Assembly: GCA_023334545.1 (NCBI GenBank)
Contig: JAADVB010000124.1
Coordinates: 1-52,930 of the forward strand
Direction: 5' to 3'
Origin: Salisapilia sapeloensis
Lineage: Eukaryota > Oomycota > Peronosporomycetes > Peronosporales > Salisapiliaceae
Length of the DNA stretch: 52,930 nucleotides
The position numbers and the translations under genes were made by a program. The first letter of the stretch is position 1, and every line of letters begins with the position of its first letter. The notes under the pieces were generated by a model. The model was not told the origin of the DNA and ran no database searches. It saw nothing but the letters and a program-made list of their open reading frames with translations. Positions 1-10,846 of the stretch are shown here, piece after piece.

Positions 1-90
1 GTCCTTGTAGCACGACTCGATGTTGCGTCGAATGGAAACTTGGGCTTGGAAGGTCAAAATGGAAAATGAACTTGCTGCTGAATTCGGACT
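1..90 (-). pseudogene. Fragment of an ankyrin-gene paralogue, N-terminal part, at the window edge
   Basis: Read on the minus strand, about positions 20-90 encode a peptide containing FHFDLPSPSFH. The ankyrin pseudogene at 2232-3254 has SHFDFPSPRFH at its N-terminus, in the same orientation. The DNA also matches closely (30-90 against about 3194-3245). I infer the start region of a second related copy that continues off the window to the left. Neither copy has a clean long frame, so this is probably decayed. Confidence 0.4.
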
Positions 91-2231
91 TGCAGGAGAA
101 GACAAGACCGCTCCAGTAGATATATCCAGAGAGTACCCATTCGGAGTCGATGAGATACAACAGCACAATCCGAAGAAATCGATCCATTTGGCTTAGTCGA
201 GACTTTTAAATCAGCATGACCTACGTAGAGTCGAAGAGTGTCCTATAAATTCTAATTTACAAGCATCGTATTTATTATCGTCTTCAGCGCGATATATGGC
301 CAAGTTGCATCCATTCATAAGCACCGATGCATGATTGCCACACCCGAAGTGTATTCTCCCACGACTTAACCATATGGACTCTTCTGAATCCAGTCCACCC
401 TTTTGGTTCACTTGCGACTGTACCTGTAAGGTCATCGTTTGTACGTTGTCTGTACTTCTAGTCGGTCAAGTTTACTTCCTTCTATCAACTACTTTCTAGG
501 GAATTGTTTCCATCTTTTGCACAAAAGTTATAGCTGAGATTTAAAATCTCTTTGACGTGTACTGCCTAATTTATTTGACGAGCTCTCATGACTTTCAAGA
601 ATGGCAGTGAGCGAGGATAGTAAGAAGTGAAACCTGTATTAAATTCCAGGCCTTTGTTTCCATAGATTTAATATAGCCATTACTAGAGCCAAGTCGCAAG
701 TGTCTCTTTCCACTGGATTGTTCAGTTACAAAAGTGGCAGGCTAGAAAATGATGCGACAACGCAAGGTCTCATTAATATAGAAAATACCAAAGCGTGGAA
801 GGTAGTATCGACTGGATCATGCTATGACACTTCATCCGCACTCTCTCAGATGCTTACAGATTGTCTAAAGAGAGAACACAGCTACTAGAGATCCAACTCA
901 AATTGAGGCTTCGCACATGATTACTTGTACACATAACTTTCGCTTAGGTCCAATCTAGATTCAAGCCAGATATAGGAGTGGCTTAAAATAATGATGGGCA
1001 AAGAAACGACCTTTCGAACGGCAGCTTGCTCACTGTTTCAACATCAAACACAGAAGGATGGAGCCAAGTCTGCTCATTTCGTAACTTTGAATGGATTGGA
1101 AAATGATGTTCGATCTCGCTTAGAGTTGGAGCGATCGCCTGGCTAATAGCCAACGTCCATACTTCAATTCTGCTCCCTATAAGATATAAATATGTGACGA
1201 TACCATATGCGTAATATTTTACAATCCGTAGCCCAACTCGATGGCGAGAGTCCGCGGTATCTGTTCGGCCCTGATTGTCATCATCAAAAGATTCAGAGAA
1301 ATAGCTGAATCTGAAACAGGAATGATCATTGAAGCATAAAAGCGACCCGTATCTGCATTTAATGATCGCCATGTCGGGCTTTAATTGGATTCTAGAAGAA
1401 AACTCTGTAGAAAGATCAACTCGTCGAGCGCATGTGCTTCCACGGACTAGTATATGATGCAATACTACTGCCACGACGGCACGAAGAGTATTCTGACAAG
1501 TTAGTTGTACAAACTCGGATATGGTGAATATAAGTAGACACCCTTCAGATCTCCTCATGGACCACTGCAGAGCCAATGTATGGTAAAGCAGACAGCTGTT
1601 GGTCGCTGATGCAAAACTGTACCAGCAAAGATTAACAATATACCTTTTTGGTTCCCCACAAAGACAGAGTATAGAGATCAAATCTGCAGCTAGTAATGGC
1701 AGTCGCTAAATTGAGCACACGTAGATCGGCAGACCTTTATGCACCAGTTCGCATTCATGGGAAGCATGCTCGAGGACGGTTGGTCAATTAGGACAGTAAG
1801 CGATTAGCACGTATCAGAGTGGGCATTTAACATCATAAAAAACTTGCCGCCCATATTTCTGTAGTTTGAAAATTAAACTGTCTTGCCAAATAGCTGGTGG
1901 CCGTGGTCTTCATGGACGAAGCATCGACAAACTGGTACATCCAAGTCTCTTCGAACCGATGGTGGTGATGCTTCTACTGATTTTAATGGTAAAAGTATAA
2001 AATAAGACGAACGCGATACAGGGACACTGGGAAATTGGGTGCAAAGTAGATTGATTAGCTCCGTCCTGCCTAAACGTCCTAGCTCAAAACCATATTCTTA
2101 GCGCGCTCTATTTTCTCGGGGTTCAGGACATCCATAGTTGTGTGTCATGTTTTCTTCACTAGCTTTTCAATGTTGGCTACTTCCGACTCCGACTATCCGT
2201 CGTTGGTGTTTGCGTAGGTGTGAAAGGCGTA
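91..2231. other. Gene-poor stretch
   Basis: About 2.1 kb with no recognisable gene. The longest open frame (minus strand, 983-1681) has no ATG at its upstream end and resembles no family I know. No tRNA or clear repeat was seen. Confidence 0.5.
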
Positions 2232-3254
2232 TCATAGCATGCGTTCTACTGCTGTCAGATCTTCGAATATTCCATCATGCTGCATTGAAGTCGAGCTATG
2301 CAAATACGTGGCTGCTGCAACCCATTTCTTGCTGTTGATCCAGTCAATGATGTCATCGCTCGCATCTGTGTCTTCGGTCTGAAAGCCAAATGCAGCATCT
2401 TGATCTTGTGATGATGCAGGACAAAAGCAAGCGTACGTTTCCACTTGCCCTCAATAAGAATCTCCATCTCGTTTTTCACGCGTTCGTAACTTGAAATCAC
2501 TTCACCCATTGGCTTTTGAACGATCAGTCGACCCAAGAAGCCTTGGATGGTCTCTTCTTTATGTTTGTACGTGGCGCGCATAAGGCTTTCACATGACTGT
2601 ACATTACCTTGATACAAATGAACTAAACTTACGTCGATCTTTATCTCTTACATTCGTATTTACCCCCAATCGACCAGAAGCTTCATGGTGTCCCAATCAC
2701 CCTTTGCAAGAGCGATATGAAGTGGAGTACGACCATCTTCATCGTGCTTATTATCGTCTGTATCACTTTGCAGTAGCACACTCATGGCCTGTACTTTTCC
2801 ACTTTTGGTAGTCCAATGAAGTGTAAAATTTCCATTTATATCCTGCTTATGAACATCCGCCCATTTCTATCCGAACATTCATCGCCTCCACTCGTCCTCT
2901 GTCGGTAGCAAAATGAAGTGTGATACGACCTATTCTACTCTGCTTATGTACATCCGCGCCATGCTTTAAAAATAACCTCGATGACTTTGATATGACCCCC
3001 GGACGCCGCCACTATCAATGGCGATCTCCAAAGCCGATTTCTTCATCCTTATAGTCCACGCTACCACCTTCTTGAATCGTCATGCGAACGCCTACTTGAT
3101 CTCCAGCTTTTGTGTACTCCCACGGCTTTTCGTTCGTACTCGTAAGCGTAGTCATAGCCAATCCTTTTGGTAAGAAGTAGAGTTGTAGTTTATGGAAACG
3201 TGGGCTTGGAAAGTCGAAATGAGAAATGAGATTGCTGCTGGATTGATAAAGCAT
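2232..3254 (-). pseudogene. Decayed ankyrin-repeat protein gene
   Basis: The minus strand from the ATG at 3254 encodes a 79-residue N-terminal piece, then ankyrin-type units spread over different frames. Recognisable phrases are GADVHKQSRIGRITLHFATD, DVHKQDINGNFTLHW and DEDGRTPLHIALAKGDWDTM, which follow the ankyrin consensus (G-x-TPLH-x-A). At least three frame breaks separate them. One is an extra G in a GGGGG run near 2665, after which the frame would continue as VNTNVRDKDRR. A less decayed tail (YACFCPASSQDQDAAFGFQ) reads to 2232. The family (protein-interaction repeats) is clear, the protein's role is not. A clean gene with several introns is possible, but the breaks inside repeat units argue for a pseudogene. 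Confidence 0.7.
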
Positions 3255-4324
3255 TCTGTTGCAATACGAAAAGCAATTTGAAATATAAAAAGTTCTAACG
3301 ATGCCATAAACTACATATAGCCACTAAAGGCATACCCACGGACTCTGCTTCCTCACCATAAGGTCAATATAGAGTAGACATGCATGTACTCGCAGAACGC
3401 TAGAGGGTAGCTTGGTAACCCATGTACCTGCTTCATAGCAAGCATCGATTTTTCTACTTGGACTCCACTTAGTAGACTTAGCTGGCAGTAAACTCAGCAT
3501 CAGGCACAACCTTTCCCGTCCACCTGTCGTGCCCATACTCACAAGAGAGATGAGCGAGAGAGACAGGTAGTCGATATGCTCTGAAGTGTCTCCTATTAGG
3601 ATACGGGATTCAGTTGTAAACGTATGAATGCTCCTACTTTCTGACGTTCCTACATCATCGTGAATGTAGATATTCCATCGCTTCCATGCATTCTGCTTAG
3701 CACCCTAAGTCTTCGCTTTGATGAGCTTCTGTCTACCAGTACACATATTCCTTCTTGCATACAAGAATGACTTGACATCTTCTCTCGAAAGCTCAAGTAG
3801 ATTAAATGGCAAAGTGGATGGTAAATGATTCATGTCGAAAGCTTTCTCATGTTTTCTACTCTAGAGAATTCGATATGCATCTCCTATTCGAGGTTTCCTA
3901 CTACTTGATAGATGCACGATGCAAGATAATGTTTGAGAGACAGCCTACTGTCTCTTGATAGAATGATGCATAGAACTTTGATGTCGTATTCCTTCTCCAT
4001 TACTTCATTCATAGATTTTCATTTGTACGAGTCAGCTACTTCCCAGTAGATCACTCTACGAGTTCCTCCTTCCCACCAAATTATTTGATCGCTAGGAGAT
4101 CACTCACACCATTAAACGCTTGCAACGGTTCAGATTTCCAGCTTGTTCCTCGATATGATTGCTGCTATAGCTCTGACGTCTCCGCTCTCGTGTACTCGTG
4201 CTGGATATCAATTATATTCGAGCTGTCTACAGTCCGAGTAACCTCCACAAGTCCAATGTAGCGAAAAGAGCAAGTACGAGTCGCAGTAATACCAAAAGCA
4301 TTTCATTTATACTCTACCATCCCA
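3255..4324. other. Gene-poor stretch between ankyrin pseudogene and membrane protein
   Basis: About 1.1 kb. A minus-strand open frame at 3324-3542 is in frame with the pseudogene start, separated by one stop codon, so the decayed gene may once have begun further upstream. Nothing else is recognisable. Confidence 0.4.
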
Positions 4325-6050
4325 CTATGGATAATTTGAATAATCAAACTGGAATGTCGGATCCATACCTACATCAACAAGTCAGTATCTGCAGTACATG
4401 TCTACCTATATCGCTACAAGATACAAACATACCGAAATGAGGATATGGAAACTGCGTCACAAATACCAGGATCAAAGCTGATCTTGCTATCACGACGCTG
4501 CCTTGGGCTTCGAAGGTAAAGCCAAGTAGCTTGAGCGGGCTAAACCCAAACTTCCATTGAATATACGTGACGAATGCGATGAACGATAGAAGCTCCAAAC
4601 CAGCATACAGAGCGATACTGCCGATGGAATGGTACAACGTTTCTTCCGTTAGATGACGAAAGTTGGCATGATACTTGACATTCGGCAAATTGTACAGGAC
4701 TGACATGTAGATGATGTAGATAAACGGCACCACGAACTCGACGTACTCGAGTGACGCCAAGTATTCGCATCGGAAGAGCAAAGACTGCGTCTGCTGCAGG
4801 AGCAAAGCCTTGTCACTGTCTGGCATAGTCACCGGTTCTTCATTATGTGCGTTTCTATCGTCACTACCGTCAACGACGTGACGCTCCTTGCTCGCAGCTT
4901 CATGTGTGGTGGGGGCAAACGGCACGACTGCTGTCTCTTTCTCAGAACGCTTCGAAGTAGATAGTTTAAATACACCAGAAGCCTTTTGCTCAGGATGTGG
5001 AACGACTCTACTTTTCTTGACTCCTTCCACCTCTTCGTTGGATATGTCGCTCCTATTTTTAAGCATCATTTTCGGTCGATCTAGGACGTATTCAAGCACC
5101 ATGGACAGCAGATCCTTGTGTTCATCACGCCCCAATTTATTCTGCAGCTCAAACACTTTCTGAGACGCTCTTTGAATGCAATAGAGCGCCCACATCGAGT
5201 TAAGTACATCATAAACGATAAGCACTACAGTCGCCCAAGGCGATCGAGCAGTATGCATGCACATGGAGACGTAGAACGCATTGAAAAGCTCGACAGAGAA
5301 GACAGTCGTGTGAATAATTTCTTTCGGTATCGCGATGAAACGATTTGCAATAAAATTCTTCATAATAATCTTGATAATTGGAAGCACTAGTACAAATGCA
5401 GCTTGCTCTAAGCCTCGAAGTCGGACGAAGATAGCTGAATAGGCTGGATAAACGACTATTAGCGCGGATTGTGAGAACATGAGCAGTATGCTCGCCTTTG
5501 CAAACGTGCGATAGGCCGCGATACTTAACAAGTTGTGCCGTACAAAGACATATAAGATCAAGAGCCCGATGAAAGGTGCCCCAATCATCGTCGTCCAGAC
5601 GAGGCAATATGGCGTAGGGAATGCCCATTTGTAGCCACAGAAGACAGCTAATCCGATCTGCGCCGCCGTCGCCATGACAGACATGAAAAAAATCGAGCGT
5701 AAGGAGACGGCACTCCCGGAATGTGTTCCGAAGAGCTGGATCGTGCAGCAAATATCACCAATAAACACGAATCCAGTCAGACGTAGATAGAGTGCGTAAT
5801 TCTCCATCCACCCTGCGTTTGGAGATGCTAGTGGAATGCATTCTAACAAGAGGATAAATGCTAGTGCCGGGAGTGGTACTGCTAGAAGCAGAGCGAGACT
5901 TTTCATCCATGGCTTGAATGAGTACGTTTGGAACGCCTGTACTGCCTCGAGAGAGTAAACGCCTTTACGAGAGACTTGGAAACGTCTCCAGATGATCCTT
6001 AACCGTTCCAGCCGAGTAGGCAACTCGTCTGGCGGTGCAGAGGTCTGCAT
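4325..6050 (-). CDS. Multi-pass membrane protein, oomycete family, tandem copy 1
   Basis: Two exons on the minus strand: 6050-4433 and 4368-4325, giving 553 residues. About ten hydrophobic segments are visible: a block over residues 50-295, a hydrophilic charged loop at about 300-430, and a second block at about 435-535. Hallmarks are the N-terminal WRRFQVSRKGVYSLEAVQAF, LLLECIPLASPNAGW in the first luminal region, and ALLLQQTQSLLFRCEYLASL before the second block. The small last exon was found by comparison with the neighbouring paralogue. After the GT-AG intron (4369-4432) both proteins end in DPTFQFDYSNYP. I recall large oomycete families annotated only as transmembrane protein with similar N-termini; the function is unknown. 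The paralogue at 6433-8144 lies head-to-tail 382 bp upstream. Confidence 0.85.
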
Positions 6051-6432
6051 CGAGCCGAGTGCTAGAGGTGTTCACACCGGTCGTTACGATGCCTAATGAC
6101 TGTACTAGAACGCTTCTCATCCAGAAATAGCTTCTCGTAGTGTTTGTATCAGGTATGCGATGTAGCATATTTAAACTCTTGAAACTCCTGTCGTATCATC
6201 TCGCTGGATCGCCTGCGTATGATACTAGCCCCATCAATTGGCATGCACCACTCGTAGTATCAGAGCAATGTCGAATGCATAAATCTATGATGCCTCATGT
6301 CGCTTCCACATCGTTTAATGGGTCAAAGGAGGAAGCTGCAGTTGCTGCGGTAGCTATCAATACTGTTGGATGGGAAATAAAGCATGAGAATGTACATGCG
6401 CATAAGCATTTTGGTCTTACTTTTGCATCTAG

Positions 6433-8144
6433 CTACGGATAATTAGAGTAGTCAAACTGAAATGTCGGGTCGACACCTGCGCCCATAGACAAGTCAGCGT
6501 CCATCACATGCTTTTATACGCTAGTACAGATGCAGTGGACGTACCAAAGTGTGGATATGGAAATTGTGCTACAAATAAGAGAAATAAGGTCGACCGTGCG
6601 ATCACGACATCAGCTTGTGTCTCAACGCTAAAACCGAGTAGTTTCACTGGACTAAATCCAAACTTCCATCGAATGTACGTGACGAATGCGATGAATGAAG
6701 CAAGCTCCAAACCAGCGTACAGAACGATGCTAGTGATGGAGCTGTAGAGCGTGTCTTGAGTCAAATACCGAAAGTGAGCATGATACTTGACATTTGGCAA
6801 ATTGTACAGGATTGACATGTAGATGATGTAGATAAAGGGTACCATGAACTCGACGTATTCGAGTGACGCCAAGTATTCGCATCGGAAGAGCAGAGACTGC
6901 GTCTGCTGCAGGAGCAAAGCCTTGTCTCTATTTAACTCTTCTACCTGCTCTTTACTCTTCGTCTTGCTGGCCTCTGTACTCGGAACAGCCTGAGATTTGT
7001 CCTGCGTGATCATACTGGATGTTGGAGACAGTGGATGGGTCGCAGTTTGTCTCTGTGCTTGCGGAGAAGCGTACGTCTGCTTCTTCCCAGATGCAGGAGC
7101 TACCCTATTTTTCTTCCCACACTTTTTCTTTACCAGGCTCTCGCCAGTCGCAACGGTTGGTTTGGATTGATCGGTAGCACACTGAAGAACCATGGATAAA
7201 AGGTCCTTGCGACTATGATGCTTTTTTAATTTATTTTGAATCTCGCATACTTTACTAGAAGCTCTTTGGATTGTAAAGAGCGACCAGATCGAGTTTAATG
7301 CATCATAAACGATAAGTAGCACAGTCGCCCAAGGTGATCGGGCAGTCTGCATCGACGTTGAGACATAAAACGCGTTAAATAGCTCGACGGAGAAAACAGT
7401 CGTGTGGATAATGTCTTTTGGCATGGAGATAAACAGATTTGCGACTAAATTCTTCATGATAATCTTGATAATTGGAAGCACTAGTACAAATGCAGCCTGC
7501 TCCAGACCTTCCAACCTGATAAACGCCGCCGAAAATGCTGGATAAACGACCATTAAAGCAGCTTGTGCAAGCAGTAGCATAACAGTCGTCTTCCCATACG
7601 TCCGATAGGCCAGGATACTCGACAAATTATGCTGGATAAAGACGTAGAGGATCAATAGCGTAAAAAAGAGTGTCCCTAGCGTCACCATCTTTAGAAGGCA
7701 AAATGGTACTGGAAACGTCCATCCGTAGCTTAAGAGCACAGTCATCCCTGTCTGTACTCCTGTCGCGATGGCAGACGTGAAGAAAATCATTCTTGTCGAT
7801 ACAAAGTCACTTAAATGGTTTCCGAGGAGCTGAATACTACAGCAAATGTTCCCAAGAAATAAAAATCCGGCCAGGCGTAGATAGAAATTGTAGTTCTCCT
7901 TCCATCCTGCGTTTGGAGATGCTAGTGGAATGCATTCTAACAAGAGGATACACAGAATTGCAGGGAGTGGTACTGCTAGAAGCAGAGCGAGACTCTTTCT
8001 CCACGGCTTTGTAGAGTACGCTCGAAACGCCTGTACTGCCCCGAGAGAGTAAACGCCTTTACGAGAGACTTGGAAGCGTCTCCAAACAGTCCTTAGACTA
8101 TCAATTCTAGTAGCCGTCGTGTTTAACGGCATCGATGGCTGCAT
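6433..8144 (-). CDS. Multi-pass membrane protein, oomycete family, tandem copy 2
   Basis: Exons 8144-6545 and 6476-6433 on the minus strand, 547 residues. It is a paralogue of the gene at 4325-6050, with the same layout of membrane segments, the same splice position after PYPHF, and the same terminal DPTFQFDYSNYP. The conserved regions differ by scattered substitutions (for example YSLGAVQAF against YSLEAVQAF). The central hydrophilic loop (about 310-420: Lys, Ser, Thr and Gln-rich) is almost unalignable between the two. Some DNA stretches, such as the one coding LLECIPLASPNAGW, are nearly identical, which suggests a fairly recent tandem duplication or gene conversion. No catalytic motif is recognised; transport or surface roles are open. 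Confidence 0.85.
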
Positions 8145-8826
8145 GTATAGGAGCGTTGGAAGTGTCTACCGTGGACGACTTCTTTGGATTAATTTAAGAC
8201 GAAGAACTCGAAACGGACGTTCAATACGACTAGATCTTTCGTATCTATCGACAAATGCGTTTACAAGCAGTAGAAATCATGATTGTACAAGAAGCAGATA
8301 GACATTGTCGTATATTTGTGATGTGTTGATATGGAGATACATTTATATCTTGACGCTGGCGATGTCGAGTGGCTGTGCTAGAGCCCTTACTGTCTTAAAA
8401 TAACTTTCTGCGTTCCTGTCAGTCATGCACTGTAGCAGACTATTCCTTCTAAAACTCCTGTGTTTAACCTGGATAAAACACTTGCTATAGATAAGACAAT
8501 ATGTAAAACAGGATACTAGCATGAATCCTTGGACCACATTTGTCATCTTGTTTATCTATCCCCATACGGATACTTCTGCCTGTTATAATATTCACAGCCA
8601 TGGTGTATCATAGCGCACACTGAAGCTCTTTAGGTTGTTGTAGCTTAGATGGCACAAGTTTCTTCCATGAGGCTTTCACAGGAGAAACACTAGTCAGTCA
8701 TCACCATTTTCAGCCGCCAGCGCAAATTGCTTGCTTATAAGCCTAAGTAGCAACTTATTGCATCCAACTAGTGCAGATATGACAGCCTATAGGATCAAAT
8801 ACGACGTCAATGATGACACGACGTGT
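8145..8826. other. Gene-poor stretch
   Basis: No recognisable gene between the membrane-protein pair and the duplicated block that starts at 8827. Confidence 0.45.
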
Positions 8827-9236
8827 CTTACAAGTATCAAGCCGATAGTCGCTTCAACCCAGATCTCTTGTACCCAGTTCGAAATAGTGACCGTGACAGG
8901 CGGAGCACTCTGAGTCCCCCACGTCGCAGTCAACTTCACTCATCCGAAAAGAATGAATCAAGGGCATATCCATATCTCTCGAGCGTATCATCATTTCATG
9001 ATGAGCACTCATCTAGCGTATCGGCTACCGTGGGAGACGCTCGGCGAAGTCTACGCAAACTTCAGGTTAGTAAGCCGAGGCTTGGGTAGGATGTTTATCA
9101 AATACGAATCGGTCTTAAGCGACGTCGACCAGCGGAAGATTGAGTACTTTGCGAATTGCTTATCCGATGCGATTCAAGAGTTCTCACAGACCGACAAGCG
9201 ACCTCCAATCGATGAAGACGATCAGTCTCTGGACCT
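8827..9236 (+). repeat. Duplicated block, copy A (pairs with 11691-12100)
   Basis: 410 bp matching 11691-12100 without indels; I counted about eleven base differences. It covers about 126 bp upstream of the ATG and the first 95 or so codons of the unknown gene at 8953. Similarity stops abruptly upstream (before cttacaagtatcaag) and fades downstream, where only the protein can still be aligned. Confidence 0.85.
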
Positions 9237-9669
9237 CACCACCTGGGACAATGAGAATAGAAGAATCACTCATTGCTATGCCGGCATGTACTATAGTCTG
9301 CTACGAGGGTACATTGAATTCAACCTCATCCTGTCAGACCCAGACAAGTTCCTCTACATAATGCAGAGAGGCGGGTCGTGCGCTCCATCGGGCGTACGTA
9401 GCTGCGCATGGGGTGAGCTAGGCTCTTATCCAGATTACATGTCCAGTCGCATTCGATGGATCTTCAAAAATTATAATGAGCTCCATCCGCTCAGCGCTCC
9501 GATCCTGCAGGCGATGCGAGACCACGCAGCATTTCTCTTCCGGTGCCTCTACTCGATCGGCAAGGAGGCTCACCCGAATATAGGGGCAGACTTTGTGGAT
9601 TACACAGATGTAAACAAAGCGCTGGATCCACATTTTATCGCCGACATCATCCGACCAGAATACATCTAA
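8953..9669 (+). CDS. Hypothetical protein, 238 residues, duplicated family
   Basis: Single-exon frame from ATG 8953 to TAA 9669. I do not recognise the family. The protein has no signal peptide or membrane segment; it is mixed, probably helical, with aromatic-rich stretches (CYAGMYYSLLRGYIEFNLIL) and a C-terminal NKALDPHF. Two further partial copies exist: 11817-12208 (N-terminal half) and 15046-15305 (C-terminal third). They retain phrases such as NLILSDP, IMQRG and VNKALDP, so the encoded protein is probably real. A second frame (8823-9089) is also open through the start region in both duplicates but lacks an ATG. The 3' limit could be extended by splicing; I saw no need for it. Confidence 0.6.
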   Translation: MNQGHIHISRAYHHFMMSTHLAYRLPWETLGEVYANFRLVSRGLGRMFIKYESVLSDVDQRKIEYFANCLSDAIQEFSQTDKRPPIDEDDQSLDLTTWDNENRRITHCYAGMYYSLLRGYIEFNLILSDPDKFLYIMQRGGSCAPSGVRSCAWGELGSYPDYMSSRIRWIFKNYNELHPLSAPILQAMRDHAAFLFRCLYSIGKEAHPNIGADFVDYTDVNKALDPHFIADIIRPEYI

Positions 9670-10183
9670 CTCTGGCAAGTAAATGGTATCAGGAAAATCT
9701 ATTCTTTTCTTTTTATCTACTCTCGTTGTTTTCCATTCAACGGCGTGGTCCTCTCCCGATTTTTATAAAGAGGATGGATATCCATGTACGTGATAAGGCA
9801 GGCATATACGTCGTTGAGTACCTAGGATGAGTCCAGTACGGAGCTCTTTAAAATCAAGTAGCTGTTGGTACGCATATATATGTGACGGACTTGACACATG
9901 GGATATGAATATCGATGCAGGCCATGAATATACAAGAGGCATGGCTGTTGACGATAGAGAGTAGCCTTGTCTAACAGAATTTTCATTTAGAATCGATGAA
10001 AGAACTTGTTTAGATTAATAGAAGAAACATAGAGTAAGATCCTAGTTGGAAGATACTCATCAGAAGTGTCCTCTGTAGAGGGTTTCCATAGCACCGTCAG
10101 TCGGGGCTTCAGCTTCAGGAGGGGTGTGTAGCTCCGACCTGGCATCAGAAGATACCCCCGGGAGCAGTTCCATGCCAGAACTC
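9670..10183. other. Intergenic stretch
   Basis: About 500 bp between two convergent genes. A plus-strand open frame ending at 9830 has no family resemblance. Nothing supported. Confidence 0.4.
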
Positions 10184-10846
10184 TTAAGCAGCCGTGCCAG
10201 TTGTTTCATCCCAGTAATGTTCAGGAGTCGCAGTATTTTCTCCAGTCGGGGGATATGATTCATATGAAGGTGGTGCAGTTGTTTCATCCCAGTAATGTTC
10301 AGGAGTCGGTACAGTTGTTTCATCCCAGTAATGTTCAGGAGTCGCAGTATATTCTTCAGCCGAAGGATATGATTCATATGAAGGTGGTGCAGTTGTTTCA
10401 TCCCAGTAATATTCCTCAGTCGGGGGATATGAATCATCCCAGTAATGGTCAGGAGTCCGGGCAGGTGCATCAGGCCAGGGGACAGTAGTAGATGGAGTGC
10501 TTGGAGCAGACGCAGACCCTGAAGTAGAGTTCATTGTTCCCATGCCAGAGGCACTTACATTCGTCGGAAAGTCTTGAGCGTAAGATGCGCTCGAGTGGTA
10601 GGATGACGAGCCATAGGAGGCCTGAGTCGAGTCATTGGCAGAATCCGATGGAGAGGACGCAGACGCCGTAGTCGTTGACTCCATACCATATTCCTCCCTC
10701 TTTTCTTCACTCGACCATTGCCGAGCCGCAGCATAGTGCCACTGATGGTTACGAATGTTGGTACTGGGTGCATCCTCCGAGAGCACAAGGCCTAAAGCCA
10801 TGGCGATAGCGATGGAGGAGGGAGCAGCAACAGCGATGATCTTCAT
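10184..10846 (-). CDS. Secreted low-complexity protein with Tyr-Trp-Asp-Glu-Thr-Thr repeats
   Basis: 220 residues from the ATG at 10846. This start gives a good signal peptide (MKIIAVAAPSSIAIAMALGL, cleavage near residue 20-26); an upstream in-frame ATG at 10954 would bury it. After the signal come a short charged stretch (QWSSEEKREEYG), a Ser/Thr/Ala-rich region with few charges (about 60-135), then a C-terminal tract of imperfect repeats: TPEHYWDETT occurs four times with variants, alternating with APPSYESYP. It looks like a secreted surface or effector-like protein. No Cys pattern or enzyme motif is seen. The stop at 10184 follows DETTGTAA directly, while another frame downstream stays open to 10060, so a frameshift or strain-variable repeat number is possible. 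Confidence 0.65.
   Translation of the reverse strand: MKIIAVAAPSSIAIAMALGLVLSEDAPSTNIRNHQWHYAAARQWSSEEKREEYGMESTTTASASSPSDSANDSTQASYGSSSYHSSASYAQDFPTNVSASGMGTMNSTSGSASAPSTPSTTVPWPDAPARTPDHYWDDSYPPTEEYYWDETTAPPSYESYPSAEEYTATPEHYWDETTVPTPEHYWDETTAPPSYESYPPTGENTATPEHYWDETTGTAA
10200..10440 (-). repeat. Tandem imperfect repeats within the secreted protein gene
   Basis: The plus strand repeats gtttcatcccagtaatgttc with the companion gatatgattcatatgaagg several times over about 240 bp. The repeat units are multiples of three, so all frames on both strands stay open here, which explains several spurious frames. Confidence 0.8.

Noticed and set aside
983-1681. 232-codon open frame on the minus strand
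   Set aside because: Upstream end is TTG rather than ATG, composition is unlike neighbouring genes, and there is no recognisable motif.
9140-9361. Short internal frame within the hypothetical gene
   Set aside because: Lies inside the conserved 238-codon frame and is not conserved in the partial copies.
10201-10488. Plus-strand frame across the secreted repeat gene
   Set aside because: Repeat units are multiples of three without stops, so all frames stay open. Only the minus-strand frame has a signal peptide and a sensible composition.
10184-10846. RxLR-type effector call for the repeat protein
   Set aside because: QWSSEEKREE has an acidic part but no RxLR-like tetrapeptide at the right place.
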